64,000 bases of DNA from CAYOPZ01 sp964406005 (GCA_964406005.1 CAYOPZ010000002.1:162182-226181); one strand, 5' to 3'; positions 8,300 to 17,732 are shown, counted from the stretch's first letter. A program made the numbers and translations. The notes: generated by a model not told the origin, from the sequence alone.

Positions 8300-9133
8300 G
8301 TGCATAATCCTTCTGTCAGGATCCCCTTAACCATCCTCGCCTGCCTGCTCTGCTGCCAGGTGCGTGCCTCCAATGACAATTATCCGGCAGGGGCCGGGAT
8401 GGCGGCCATGGGAAGTGTCGGTGTCATGTACCCCGGTTTCTGGTCAACCTACCATAATCAGGCGGGGCTTGGATTTTACCCGCATCTGGCCTTCGGATTT
8501 CATCATGAGAACCGTTTCGTGGTCCCCCAGTACAGTCTTCATGCACTTGCCCTGACGGTGCCTACCGGTACCGGTACCATAGGGGTAAGTTATTCCTACT
8601 TCGGCTATTCCCGGTATCATGAGGGCAAGATCGGACTGGCCCTGGGAAAATCATTTCATGACCGGTTTGCGGCAGGGCTCCAGCTGGATTACCTGAGCAC
8701 CTTCATCGATAATGACATCGGGACCAGCGGAACCATTGCCGTGGAAGCCGGGATCCTGGCCGAACCGGTTCACAACCTGCTGATCGGTTTTCACGTGTTT
8801 AATCCCACCGCTTCACGAATCCCGAAGATGCAGGATGAAAAGATCCCGGTGATCATGCGTATGGGATTCGGCTACCGGTTCGGCCAGCAGTTGTTCGTGG
8901 GCGTCGAGACGGAGAAGGACCTCGAGCTCGGAGGCCCGGCTTATAAGTTGGGGCTGGAGTACAGGGTGATGGAATACATATATGCAAGGGCGGGAATCAT
9001 GGTGCAGGAATACATAAGCCATTCATTCGGACTGGGATTCCGGCTGCTCGATTTCCGGGCGGATGTGGCATTTTCCCATCAGCAGATCCTCGGTTATACA
9101 CCTTATTTCTCGTTACATTACAACATTAAATGA
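8300..9133 (+). CDS. Outer-membrane beta-barrel protein, PorV/PorQ-like
   Basis: The start is a GTG at 8300, 18 bp after purE. Residues 1-23 form a signal peptide ending near VRAS-ND. The mature part begins with AGAGMAAMGSVGVMYPGFW, which resembles the N-terminus of PorV/PorQ and FadL-like barrels with its small-residue GxxAxG pattern, and continues with alternating aromatic and glycine-rich strands up to a C-terminal YFSLHYNIK strand, as expected for outer-membrane insertion. PorV and PorQ work with the type IX secretion attachment complex, and a T9SS substrate exists in this window, but membership of the complex is inference. The gene overlaps the next one by 4 bp (ATGA), so the two are translationally coupled. 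Confidence 0.65.
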   Translation: MHNPSVRIPLTILACLLCCQVRASNDNYPAGAGMAAMGSVGVMYPGFWSTYHNQAGLGFYPHLAFGFHHENRFVVPQYSLHALALTVPTGTGTIGVSYSYFGYSRYHEGKIGLALGKSFHDRFAAGLQLDYLSTFIDNDIGTSGTIAVEAGILAEPVHNLLIGFHVFNPTASRIPKMQDEKIPVIMRMGFGYRFGQQLFVGVETEKDLELGGPAYKLGLEYRVMEYIYARAGIMVQEYISHSFGLGFRLLDFRADVAFSHQQILGYTPYFSLHYNIK

Positions 9134-11208
9134 GGCAAATACCTTCCATACCCCGTACGCTCATTGTTTTCTGTTTTTTCATGCCATTCCCCCTGCAATC
9201 CCAGGAATACCGTTCCGGCCTCCCGGTCGTTACGGAAGACCTGATCGAACAGATGGCCAGGGACTCGGAGGAAGAACTCGATTACCAGACCCTTTTGGGG
9301 GATATCAATGACTGTCTGGAGAATCCGCTGGAGATCAATTCCGCGGGCAGGGAAGAACTTGAAAGGCTTCATCTGCTGACCGATTTCCAGATAAGCAGCC
9401 TGTTGAACTATATAGTGGAAAAGGGACCCCTGCTGACCATTTATGAACTGCCGCTGGTATATGGCTTTGACGAGGGGCTGGCACGAAAAATGGAGCCGCT
9501 GGTATCCTTCGAAACCACATCACCGGCCAGGGGGACGGACCACGCGGCCAGGCCTCCGCACCAGCTGTTCCTGAGGTTTACTTCCGTTCTGGAAGAACAG
9601 AAAGGATATTCCCCGGCCACGGATTCACTCATGGAAACCAATCCGAATGCCCGCTATCTGGGCGGCCGGCTGAAGGTCCTCACAAAATACAGGTTCCGCT
9701 ACGGCAGGAAACTTGAACTGGGATATACGGGGGAGAAGGACGCGGGTGAACCCTTTCTCCTGGGGGGAAACAGATACGGGTTTGATTACAATTCCGCATA
9801 CTTGCGGGTGAATGATGTCTGGAAATTCAGCAGCATCATTGCAGGCGATTACCAGGTCAGATCCGGGCAGGGGGTGATCCTGTGGTCGGGGCTGGCATTC
9901 GGAAAATCGCCGGACATCGTAAACACCAGGAAGAAGAATACGGCTACGGTCCCCTATACCTCCTCGGATGAGAACCGTTTTATGAGGGGCGTGTCGGCCA
10001 CCTTCGAACACAAGGGGTACTCATTCACCGGATTCTTTTCCGGGAAATACATAGATGCCAACACCTTTACCGACACCCTCGACGGGGAAACGTGCTTTTC
10101 TTCCTTCCTGGTGAGCGGCCTGCATTCCCTGCCGCGTGAATTCGAAGACAAGGATGCCGTGAAGGAAACCATCATCGGCGGAACCGCTTCCCGGGAATCG
10201 GGAAATTTTCGTGCCGGAATAACCCTCCTGCACCATTACTACGATGCCGCGTATAAAAAGAAGGTGTCTGCAGATCCCTTCCTTTATACAGGGCGGTCCA
10301 ATACCAATGCCGGGCTGGACTACACCTATTCCGGCAACCGGCTCGTGCTTTTCGGGGAAGCCGGCTACAGCGGCAACGGGAGCCTTGCAGCGCTGAACGG
10401 CGCCTGTTTCGACCTTCATCCACAGGTAAAGCTTTCCCTGCTGCACAGGTATTTCGATAAAGCCTTCCACGCCCTGTACGGGAATGCGTTCACGGAAAAT
10501 ACATCGAACAGGAACGAGAACGGGCTTTATACGGGCATTGAGATATTTCCCCTTCCCGACTGGAAACTCTCGGGCTACCTGGATGCATACCGGTTCCCTT
10601 TCCTGCAAACGCAGATCGGGAAACCCTCCGCAGGCTTCGATTGTCTTTTTCAGGCCGATTACAGCCGGAAGGACGGCATAGCTGCCTATCTCCGTTACAA
10701 GCATAAGGACAAACCCGAAAACGTTTCCGGCGATCAAACGGGCCTGTCCCTCCCGGAAACAGTAAAAACCTCACACCTGAGATTCCATGTTTCCTACCCG
10801 GTTGCCGGCGGGCTGATCTTCCAGGACCGTCTGGAACTTTCCTCGTGGGAACAGGAGCCCGGCAGCCGCGAAGGCGGTTTCCTGGCCTATCATGACGTCA
10901 TCTACAAACCGGAAAAACCACGCCTCAGCCTTTATTTCCGTTACTGCATGTTCGACACGGAAAGTTACAATTCGAGGATATATACCTACGAGAATGATGT
11001 GCTCTATGCCTATTCCATTCCTTTCCATTACGGGCAGGGGATCCGCACCTATCTGAATGTACGCTGGGAAATCGGACGGCATACGGACCTGTGGGTCAAA
11101 TACGCCCTGACCCGGTATGCCGGCCGCGAAACCGTCAGCAGCGGCCTGAACGAAATCCCGGGCAACCGGAAATCCGATCTGAGGGTGCAGCTGAGACTGA
11201 ATTTTTAA
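9130..11208 (+). CDS. Exported helix-hairpin-helix protein with long beta-rich C-terminal domain
   Basis: 692 residues. A signal peptide covers residues 1-25 (LIVFCFFMPFPLQSQ). Residues about 58-120 carry two helix-hairpin-helix units of the ComEA type (LEINSAGREELERLHLL, then LLTIYELPLVYGFDEGLA). The remaining roughly 560 residues are aromatic-rich, with frequent alternating strands (RFRYGRKLELGYTGE, YFRYCMFDTESY) and end in LRVQLRLNF, typical of an outer-membrane barrel. Such proteins are widespread but uncharacterised in Bacteroidota. The start overlaps the stop of the preceding barrel gene. DNA binding at the periplasmic side of the outer membrane is suggested by the HhH motifs only; HhH units also serve as protein-binding modules. 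Confidence 0.7.
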   Translation: MRQIPSIPRTLIVFCFFMPFPLQSQEYRSGLPVVTEDLIEQMARDSEEELDYQTLLGDINDCLENPLEINSAGREELERLHLLTDFQISSLLNYIVEKGPLLTIYELPLVYGFDEGLARKMEPLVSFETTSPARGTDHAARPPHQLFLRFTSVLEEQKGYSPATDSLMETNPNARYLGGRLKVLTKYRFRYGRKLELGYTGEKDAGEPFLLGGNRYGFDYNSAYLRVNDVWKFSSIIAGDYQVRSGQGVILWSGLAFGKSPDIVNTRKKNTATVPYTSSDENRFMRGVSATFEHKGYSFTGFFSGKYIDANTFTDTLDGETCFSSFLVSGLHSLPREFEDKDAVKETIIGGTASRESGNFRAGITLLHHYYDAAYKKKVSADPFLYTGRSNTNAGLDYTYSGNRLVLFGEAGYSGNGSLAALNGACFDLHPQVKLSLLHRYFDKAFHALYGNAFTENTSNRNENGLYTGIEIFPLPDWKLSGYLDAYRFPFLQTQIGKPSAGFDCLFQADYSRKDGIAAYLRYKHKDKPENVSGDQTGLSLPETVKTSHLRFHVSYPVAGGLIFQDRLELSSWEQEPGSREGGFLAYHDVIYKPEKPRLSLYFRYCMFDTESYNSRIYTYENDVLYAYSIPFHYGQGIRTYLNVRWEIGRHTDLWVKYALTRYAGRETVSSGLNEIPGNRKSDLRVQLRLNF

Positions 11209-11233
11209 GGACACTGATGACAATGCTGCCCTT

Positions 11234-12523
11234 TTACAGGACCACTTCTGCAGGCCAGGGATCCTTTCGGGAGGTGCCCCAGAGCTTGCCGATGTAGTCA
11301 ATGGAAAAGAAGTCTTCGAATGCGTGAAGCCAGTAAGTTCCCCTGTCGGTAAGTGTTATTTCGTCTCCATTGTCATTCAAAAATCTGAATGATGACAATG
11401 CCTTGAAATATCTGCCGTATATCTTATCGAAATCCTTACGAAATCTGGTTGCAAAATCTTTCTTGCTGAATCTGGTTTCATAGATCCTCCAGTAAAGCCA
11501 GCCTGACATTTGCATCTGATCCGTCAGATCCACCGATAGCGCTATGGCCTTATGATTATTTTCAAATGCCCGGATGTATTCGGTGGCATTAAATGTGTTG
11601 ATGTAGAAGATGTCCTTAAGGTAAGTACCCCCGCTTGCCCCGATCCCCAGGTAAAGAGGGACCGTCACGGAGCAGTATTTGTCAATCCCTTTCCTGGTAA
11701 AGGCCCACACAGAGGATCTGTAAAAGCCGGAACCATAGAAAATGTCTTCCAGAACATGCAGCATTTTTCTCCTCCTGAACATGGTGGGAACTGCCCGTCC
11801 GTTCCCAACTTTGCCCAACCGGGTATAGGGGAACCTGAAGAGCGGATATGCTGCTACCTGATCGACTCCCAACTCCATCAGGGTTTGTCCCGCCTGCTCC
11901 ACTTCCGACATTTTCTGGTCCGGGAGGTCAAAAATAACATCCGCGTTCACACAGTCGAATCCCTGGCTGGAAACAAGTTTGATTTTCTTGATAATCTCCC
12001 CTGTTGTATAGGGCCTCCCGAGAAATTTAAGATGCCTGTCCTGCAATGATTCAACCCCGATACTAAGGTATTTTACGCCAATTGATTTCAGTGTTTCCAG
12101 GTTTTGGGGATTCAGGTGGTTGGGATGGCTCTCCATATGGACGGAGCATTGCATATTGAAGTTCTGATAGATATGCTCCAGTATCTTTATCATCCCGTTA
12201 TTCAGTATGGTCGTCGGGGTACCGCCCCCGACATAAAAAGTGGTCACAGGTTTCCTGCCAATAATTCCGGAATACCTGTCTATCTCCCTGATAACGGCCA
12301 GAGTATATTTTTTCGCCGTTTCCGGATGATAGATTTCCTTATTATAGGGACAGTAGTGGCATATCTGCTCACAAAAGGGGATGTGAAGATAGATCCCCAG
12401 CTCATCAATATCCTTGAATTTAGTATCCAGCTCATCGGGGGAAGGAATTCTGTCCTTCAGCACAACCTGGTCCTTACCGGTAAAGACCCGGCTGATTTTC
12501 CTTCTGATATAATTACTGATCAT
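11234..12523 (-). CDS. Radical SAM protein of the HemN/HemW-like group
   Basis: 429 residues. The radical SAM motif is CEQICHYCPY (Cys-x3-Cys-x2-Cys) near residue 52, preceded by GIYLHIPF as in the HemN/HemW group, with the Tyr-Cys pair HYC. TTFYVGGGTPTT follows at about 93-104 (the GGGTPS-like SAM block). The C-terminal part from about 330 has a HemN_C-like winged region. True oxygen-independent coproporphyrinogen oxidase has a longer N-terminus, so activity on heme precursors is not shown. The gene lies 24 bp downstream of a second radical SAM gene and converges on the HhH gene with a 25-bp gap. Confidence 0.8.
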   Translation of the reverse strand: MISNYIRRKISRVFTGKDQVVLKDRIPSPDELDTKFKDIDELGIYLHIPFCEQICHYCPYNKEIYHPETAKKYTLAVIREIDRYSGIIGRKPVTTFYVGGGTPTTILNNGMIKILEHIYQNFNMQCSVHMESHPNHLNPQNLETLKSIGVKYLSIGVESLQDRHLKFLGRPYTTGEIIKKIKLVSSQGFDCVNADVIFDLPDQKMSEVEQAGQTLMELGVDQVAAYPLFRFPYTRLGKVGNGRAVPTMFRRRKMLHVLEDIFYGSGFYRSSVWAFTRKGIDKYCSVTVPLYLGIGASGGTYLKDIFYINTFNATEYIRAFENNHKAIALSVDLTDQMQMSGWLYWRIYETRFSKKDFATRFRKDFDKIYGRYFKALSSFRFLNDNGDEITLTDRGTYWLHAFEDFFSIDYIGKLWGTSRKDPWPAEVVL

Positions 12524-12547
12524 GCCGGCCTTTCATTATGATTCCTT

Positions 12548-13426
12548 CTAAAAGTATTTCAGCGCATTTTGAATCGCGGATGGTTTTAATCTTATGGTCT
12601 GATCTATCTCAGGATAACTCAGATAACCGCATTGCCTGCACAGTTCCGGATCATCATTGTACCTGCAACATCTGTATATCTTCCCTTCCTCGTATACGCG
12701 GCAAATATCCAGGGGGCGTTTCCACTCGTTTTTCATAGCCGCTTTGAGGCCGGCTCTTGAATTAAGAATCCTGTATCTGCTTTTTAACCCGATTAATTCC
12801 CGGATGATTTCGTTTTTTTCAACTGGATCGATATATAATTCATCATACCCGTAATAGGGTGTATGGAAATAGAAAAATACCCCCTTGACCTGCCTTATAT
12901 CACTTATATATTCACAGAACCCCTTTATATCACCTTTGTTATACCGGTTGATCGTATAATTGATATATAAGGAAAGATGATCCGTATCATGTATGTTTTT
13001 CATGATCCTGTCGAAGGAGTGACTGCGCAAATAATCATTCCTTTCCTGAAGTCCATCCACACTTACAAAAATCATATCGGCTGAAGTGACCAGGGGGAAT
13101 GTTCCGTTGGTATAAACCACCGTGGAATGATATCCCCTGCCATGAGCATATTTGACGATGTCCTCCATGTTATGGCCGTTGTCCTTCCAGAGAAACGGTT
13201 CACCTCCCTCGAGATAAAGTGTACGACCACCCTCTTTATAAAATGTATCAATCACGGATTTTGCTTCTTCAAAACTCATGGCCTTCGTTTTCCGCCTGTT
13301 CACCCTGCAATGCCGGCATTGAAGATTGCATTTGTTGGTAAGGACGAGACCACAGATCAGGGGGGTGTCCTTCCCCAGGATTCTTCGATCGATAATATAT
13401 TTTATACCATACAGGTAGGGCTTCAT
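12548..13426 (-). CDS. Radical SAM protein with SPASM-like cysteine cluster
   Basis: 292 residues. Motif CNLQCRHC (Cys-x3-Cys-x2-Cys) at about residues 33-40, then LEGGEPFLW at about 74-82, the GGEP SAM-binding block. The C-terminal 60 residues add several cysteines (CRVYEEGKIYRCC, then ELCRQCGY), a pattern like the auxiliary-cluster binding twitch/SPASM regions of peptide- and carbohydrate-modifying radical SAM enzymes. No precursor peptide gene was seen beside it. It is the upstream gene of a two-gene unit with the HemN-like protein, and a decayed dehydrogenase lies immediately upstream. Substrate unknown. Confidence 0.78.
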   Translation of the reverse strand: MKPYLYGIKYIIDRRILGKDTPLICGLVLTNKCNLQCRHCRVNRRKTKAMSFEEAKSVIDTFYKEGGRTLYLEGGEPFLWKDNGHNMEDIVKYAHGRGYHSTVVYTNGTFPLVTSADMIFVSVDGLQERNDYLRSHSFDRIMKNIHDTDHLSLYINYTINRYNKGDIKGFCEYISDIRQVKGVFFYFHTPYYGYDELYIDPVEKNEIIRELIGLKSRYRILNSRAGLKAAMKNEWKRPLDICRVYEEGKIYRCCRYNDDPELCRQCGYLSYPEIDQTIRLKPSAIQNALKYF

Positions 13427-13435
13427 CTGGTGTTC

Positions 13436-13595
13436 CTATTTGTATTTCAACATCATCATTCCTGTAAGCTTTGCTGCAAATTCCCCGGGAAGAAATCCAG
13501 TGGCAGTTACCTGCATTTTACTTATCCCCCGCGAATGAAGTTGCCATCTCCTGCCCTGTCCCGCCGGATGCACCGGTTATCAGGGCATAACTCAT
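13436..13595 (-). pseudogene. Remnant of a short-chain dehydrogenase/reductase
   Basis: From ATG at 13595 the frame reads MSYALITGASGGTGQEMAT and stops at 13518; YALITGASGG is the start of a Rossmann NAD(P)-binding SDR (T-G-x3-G-x-G pattern). One base further, a second frame (13516-13436) reads MQVTATGFLPGEFAAKLTG, where TATGF looks like the PGxTxTxF region of SDRs. About 150 residues between the two are missing, so the gene has lost its middle and the reading frame has shifted. It lies between recJ and the radical SAM pair on the same strand. The assignment rests on the nucleotide-binding motif. Confidence 0.5.
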
Positions 13596-13619
13596 TGCAG
13601 TGCCGATGAGGCTCAGGTT

Positions 13620-15335
13620 CTAATCGAACTTGATGTCCTTGATGTTGAGCTGCAGGTTGACACGGCCCATAAACTCATTCTCTTCCAGGGTATAGCAGAT
13701 ATCGAATCCATGCCCTCCGGCAATGCGCTTGTAATTTTGCCCGTGTCCGAAAGCAATGGCAGGATGCACATTGTAGGGATCTTCCTCCTGGATCAGGTTA
13801 AGTTTCAGGTGATCACCGTTTGTCCCGACCGCTTTGCCCGTACCGTTGTCCACAACATTTTCCGTAAGGAAAACCGGCGGTGCATTCTCAGGTCCCAGCG
13901 GCTCGAACTGTTTCAGGATGCGGTAGAACTTATCCGTGATCTCATTCAGGCTGATCTCCGTATCGATCTCGACCACCGGAACAAGCTGATCGGGTGTGAT
14001 GGTTTCCGACACGAAGTCTTCGAATCTTTTCCTGAATTTGGGAATGTTCTCAAGTTTCATGGTCAGCCCCGCGGCATATTTATGCCCGCCGAAATTTTCC
14101 AGCAGATCACTGCAGGCCTCTACCGCCTGGTACAGGTCATAGCCGTAAACCGATCTCGCCGAACCCGTCGCAAACCCGTTCGATTCGGTCAGGATGACCG
14201 TCGGCCGGTACCAGGTGTCGATCAGCCGTGAGGCAACGATACCGATGACCCCCTTATGCCATTTCGGGTTGAACAGGACCGTGCTCTTCAGCTTCTGGAG
14301 CTCCGGGCTTCCTCCGATCAGGTCGAGCGCCTCCTGGGTGATGGTTGCATCTATATCCCTGCGTGTAACATTATAGGTATTGACCTTTTCCCCGATTACC
14401 CTGGCCTGTTGCGTATCCTCGGAAATCAGCAGGCTGACGGCGCTTTTTCCGGATTCCATCCGCCCGGCGGCATTGATGCGCGGACCTACTTTGAAAACCA
14501 CGTCATCTATGCTGATCTTTTTGTCCTTGATACCGGCCAGTTCGATAATGGCCTTCAGCCCCGTCCGCGGATGCTCATTGAGCTGCCTGAGCCCGTAATG
14601 CGCAAGGACCCTGTTTTCCCCGTTCAGCGGTACGATATCCGAAGCAATGCTTACGGCCACCAGGTCGAGATAACCCGTAAGCTCCTTAAACGGAATATTG
14701 TTCCGCATTGAAAATGCCTGGATCAGCTTGAAGCCCACCCCGCACCCCGACAGTTCCCTGTCCGGGTAGGTACATTCCTCCCTTTTCGGATCCAGTACAG
14801 CTACAGCCGGGGGAATCACTTCACCCGGGTTATGATGATCACAAATGATGAAATCGATCCCATGCTCCTTCGCATATATGACTTTTTCACCTGCCTTAAT
14901 GCCACAATCAAGGGCGATGATCAGCGACACCCCCCTTTCACGTGCGTATTCTATCCCGCTGGATGAAACTCCGTACCCTTCGTTGTAACGGTCCGGAATA
15001 TAGAAATCAATATTCCCCGTAAGCTTCTTAAGAAAGGTATATACCAGGGCAACCGAGGTGGTACCGTCCACATCGTAGTCGCCATACACGAGGATCTTCT
15101 CATCATTCCTGAGTGCGGCTTCGATCCTTTCGACAGCCGCCTCCATGTCTTTCATCAGAAAAGGATCGTGAAGGTCGGTCAGTTCCGGCCGGAAAAAATG
15201 TTTCGATGCATCGAATGTCTTGATGCCACGCTGGACAAGAAGGACGGCCAGAGGCCTTGGGATATTCAGATTCCTGCAGAGCGCATCCACTTCCTGTACA
15301 TCGCCCTGATCCTTCAGAATCCAGTTTTTTTCCAT
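13620..15335 (-). CDS. recJ: Single-stranded-DNA-specific exonuclease RecJ
   Basis: A 5'-3' exonuclease acting in RecF-pathway recombination, mismatch and base-excision repair. The DHH phosphoesterase motifs are visible: LVYGDYDVDGTTSVAL at about residue 80, ALDCGIKAG near 140, and ICDHHNPGE near 160, which is the DHH motif itself. The DHHA1 domain carries GGHKYAAGL near residue 405. The 571-residue length is normal. It lies 3 bp downstream of lipB, so the pair is probably one operon and translationally linked. Confidence 0.95.
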   Translation of the reverse strand: MEKNWILKDQGDVQEVDALCRNLNIPRPLAVLLVQRGIKTFDASKHFFRPELTDLHDPFLMKDMEAAVERIEAALRNDEKILVYGDYDVDGTTSVALVYTFLKKLTGNIDFYIPDRYNEGYGVSSSGIEYARERGVSLIIALDCGIKAGEKVIYAKEHGIDFIICDHHNPGEVIPPAVAVLDPKREECTYPDRELSGCGVGFKLIQAFSMRNNIPFKELTGYLDLVAVSIASDIVPLNGENRVLAHYGLRQLNEHPRTGLKAIIELAGIKDKKISIDDVVFKVGPRINAAGRMESGKSAVSLLISEDTQQARVIGEKVNTYNVTRRDIDATITQEALDLIGGSPELQKLKSTVLFNPKWHKGVIGIVASRLIDTWYRPTVILTESNGFATGSARSVYGYDLYQAVEACSDLLENFGGHKYAAGLTMKLENIPKFRKRFEDFVSETITPDQLVPVVEIDTEISLNEITDKFYRILKQFEPLGPENAPPVFLTENVVDNGTGKAVGTNGDHLKLNLIQEEDPYNVHPAIAFGHGQNYKRIAGGHGFDICYTLEENEFMGRVNLQLNIKDIKFD

Positions 15336-15338
15336 GAC

Positions 15339-16067
15339 TTAAATATTGGTTCGCAGGCTTACCCGGAATACCTCCGAAATCCTGTCTTTCAATACCCCGC
15401 CGACTTCCTGCATATCCAGTTCCCTGCCCAGTTCCCGTTGCATGGAGGTGACTCCCTTATCGATAAATCCGCAGGGATTAATATACTGAAAATATCCCAG
15501 ATCCGTGTTGACATTCAGGGCAAACCCATGCATGGTCACATAGCGGCTTACACGGACCCCTATGGCGCATATCTTCCTTGCCCCCGACGGCAGGTCCGCA
15601 TCCAGCCAGACGCCTGTGGCCCCCCGGAGCCTTGAAGCTTTTATTCCGTACCCTGACAGGGTCAGTATTACGGATTCCTCAAGCTTCCGGACATAGTCCT
15701 TCACCTTGATGTCCAGGGCTTCCAGGTCGAAAATCGGATACCCCACGATCTGCCCGGGTCCGTGATAGGTAATGTCTCCCCCCCTGTCTATCCTGTAGAA
15801 ATCCGCCCCTATTTTCTTCAGGGTTTCATCCGGGATGAGCAGGTTCTGGTTTTTCCCGCTTTTGCCGATGGTGAATACATGCGGGTGCTCGCAAAAATAG
15901 ATCACCTGGTTGCCCGGCCAGGGCACCCGTCTGCCTGTATTCCTCTCCCCGGATTTCAGGTTCACCACGGCATCAAGGGTGGCCTCCTGAAGGTCCCAGG
16001 CTTCCCTGTAGTCGATCCGTCCGAGATCCCTGAACAGTATGGTATGGTTCGTATCGTTTCCTTTCAT
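15339..16067 (-). CDS. lipB: Octanoyl-[ACP]:protein N-octanoyltransferase
   Basis: Moves octanoate from acyl carrier protein to lipoyl domains, the first step of lipoate synthesis. Motif RGGDITYHGPGQIVGYPI at about residues 93-110 is the LipB signature; KICAIGVRVSRYVTMHGFAL contains the conserved lysine and the MHGFALN block; YINPCGFIDKGVTSM contains the catalytic cysteine. 242 residues, ATG at 16067. The sulfur-inserting partner lipA is at 21.8-22.7 kb. Upstream of recJ with a 3-bp gap. Confidence 0.95.
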   Translation of the reverse strand: MKGNDTNHTILFRDLGRIDYREAWDLQEATLDAVVNLKSGERNTGRRVPWPGNQVIYFCEHPHVFTIGKSGKNQNLLIPDETLKKIGADFYRIDRGGDITYHGPGQIVGYPIFDLEALDIKVKDYVRKLEESVILTLSGYGIKASRLRGATGVWLDADLPSGARKICAIGVRVSRYVTMHGFALNVNTDLGYFQYINPCGFIDKGVTSMQRELGRELDMQEVGGVLKDRISEVFRVSLRTNI

Positions 16068-16138
16068 TAAGGACCGGGGAAAGTATCCGCATCCGGCAAA
16101 TCACCGGGATTTCGACCCTGTAAATTTAATCTAATCAC

Positions 16139-16146
16139 TATCTTTG
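16139..16146 (+). promoter_or_regulatory. Bacteroidota -7 promoter element for lysS
   Basis: TATCTTTG matches TAnnTTTG exactly and lies 20 bp upstream of the lysS ATG at 16167, implying a leader of about 14 nt. No strong -33 box was seen. Confidence 0.6.
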
Positions 16147-16166
16147 AACAAATTTTTTACCTTATA

Positions 16167-17732
16167 ATGAGCCAGCAGCAATTGTCGGAACAGGAGGAAA
16201 TCCGGAGAAATTCCCTGGAAGAAATCCTGAAGCTCGGCATCGTGCCCTATCCTCCCGAAGCATTCCCGGTCAATGCACTTTCAACGGAAATACTGGAACA
16301 GTTTGATCCGGGTAAAAACAATTTCGGGGATGTGGTTATGGCAGGGCGCATCATGAGCCGCAGGATCATGGGCAACGCCTCCTTTGCCGAGATCCAGGAC
16401 GGGGCAGGAAGGATACAGATTTATATACGGCGCGACGAGATCTGTCCCGGGGATGACAAGACCCTCTACAATACGGTCTTCAAAAGATACCTGGATATAG
16501 GGGATATCATCGGGATCAGGGGATTCGTTTTCAAAACACAGGTCGGGGAAACAACCCTGCACGTAAAGGAGCTGACCATCCTGGCGAAGTCCCTGCGCCC
16601 GCTTCCTGTTGTAAAGGAAAAGGAAGGAGAAGTGTTCGACGCATTTACCGATCCCGAACAACGCTACCGCCAGCGTTATGTGGATCTTATCGTAAATCCG
16701 CAGGTACGTGAAATATTCGTAAAACGTTCAAGGATCATTTCCTCCCTCCGTAAATTCCTCGATGAAAGGGGTTACCTGGAAGTGGAAACGCCGGTTCTGC
16801 AACCCGTTTACGGAGGAGCGGCTGCCCGGCCCTTTACCACTTTTCACAATAAGCTGGAACAGAAACTATACCTGCGCATCGCCGATGAGCTGTATCTTAA
16901 GCGGCTGATCGTCGGAGGTTTTACCGGGGTCTATGAGTTTGCCAAGGATTTCCGCAATGAAGGCATGGACCGGTATCACAACCCGGAATTCACCCAGGTG
17001 GAATTGTATGTTGCCTACAGGGATTACCTCTGGATGATGGACCTGGTCGAGGAGATGATCGAAAAAGTGGCACTCGACCTTCACGGAGATACAAAGGTGC
17101 AGGCCGGGGAAAATACAATTGATTTCAGGCGTCCGTGGAAACGATTCACCATGTACGGGGCCATTCAGGAATTCACCGGCATCGATATTTCGGATATGAG
17201 CGGAAAAGATCTGCTCAAAACAGCAAGGGACCTGGATGTCGATGTCGATAAAACAATGCCGAGGGGAAAACTGATCGACGAGATATTCTCCGAGCGTGTC
17301 GAAGGCAGGCTGATTCAACCCACATTTGTAACGGACTACCCGGTGGAGATGTCTCCCCTGGCCAAGAAGCACCGGAACAAAGAGGGGCTGGCAGAACGCT
17401 TTGAAGTCATTGTAAACGGCAAAGAACTGTGCAATGCCTTTTCAGAGCTGAATGATCCGCTTGACCAGCGGGAACGCTTCGAGGAGCAGGCCGGGCTGGG
17501 CAAAAAAGGCGACGAGGAAGCCATGATGCCGGATGAGGATTTTCTCCGTGCCCTCGAATACGGCATGCCGCCCACGGCCGGGCTCGGAATAGGTATAGAC
17601 CGCCTTGTCATGACCATGACAAATGCGCGCTCAATCCAGGATGTCATCCTGTTTCCACAAATGAAACCGGAGAGCGGGAAGCAGGATACCCGCCGGGCTT
17701 CACCCGGAGATGGCGGGATACAGGCGGAATAA
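16167..17732 (+). CDS. lysS: Lysyl-tRNA synthetase, class II
   Basis: Charges tRNA-Lys. Residues about 60-145 form the OB-fold anticodon-binding domain (GRIMSRRIMGNASFAEIQD). The class II catalytic core follows: motif 1 at VETPVLQPVYGGAAARPF, motif 2 FRNEGMDRYHNPEFT, and motif 3 GLGIGIDRLVM near residue 475. Bacterial-type signature ELCNAFSELNDP is present. At 521 residues it has a short tail after motif 3 that differs from the longer Bacteroidota LysS C-terminus. It ends 19 bp from the convergent DUF418 gene. Confidence 0.96.
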   Translation: MSQQQLSEQEEIRRNSLEEILKLGIVPYPPEAFPVNALSTEILEQFDPGKNNFGDVVMAGRIMSRRIMGNASFAEIQDGAGRIQIYIRRDEICPGDDKTLYNTVFKRYLDIGDIIGIRGFVFKTQVGETTLHVKELTILAKSLRPLPVVKEKEGEVFDAFTDPEQRYRQRYVDLIVNPQVREIFVKRSRIISSLRKFLDERGYLEVETPVLQPVYGGAAARPFTTFHNKLEQKLYLRIADELYLKRLIVGGFTGVYEFAKDFRNEGMDRYHNPEFTQVELYVAYRDYLWMMDLVEEMIEKVALDLHGDTKVQAGENTIDFRRPWKRFTMYGAIQEFTGIDISDMSGKDLLKTARDLDVDVDKTMPRGKLIDEIFSERVEGRLIQPTFVTDYPVEMSPLAKKHRNKEGLAERFEVIVNGKELCNAFSELNDPLDQRERFEEQAGLGKKGDEEAMMPDEDFLRALEYGMPPTAGLGIGIDRLVMTMTNARSIQDVILFPQMKPESGKQDTRRASPGDGGIQAE

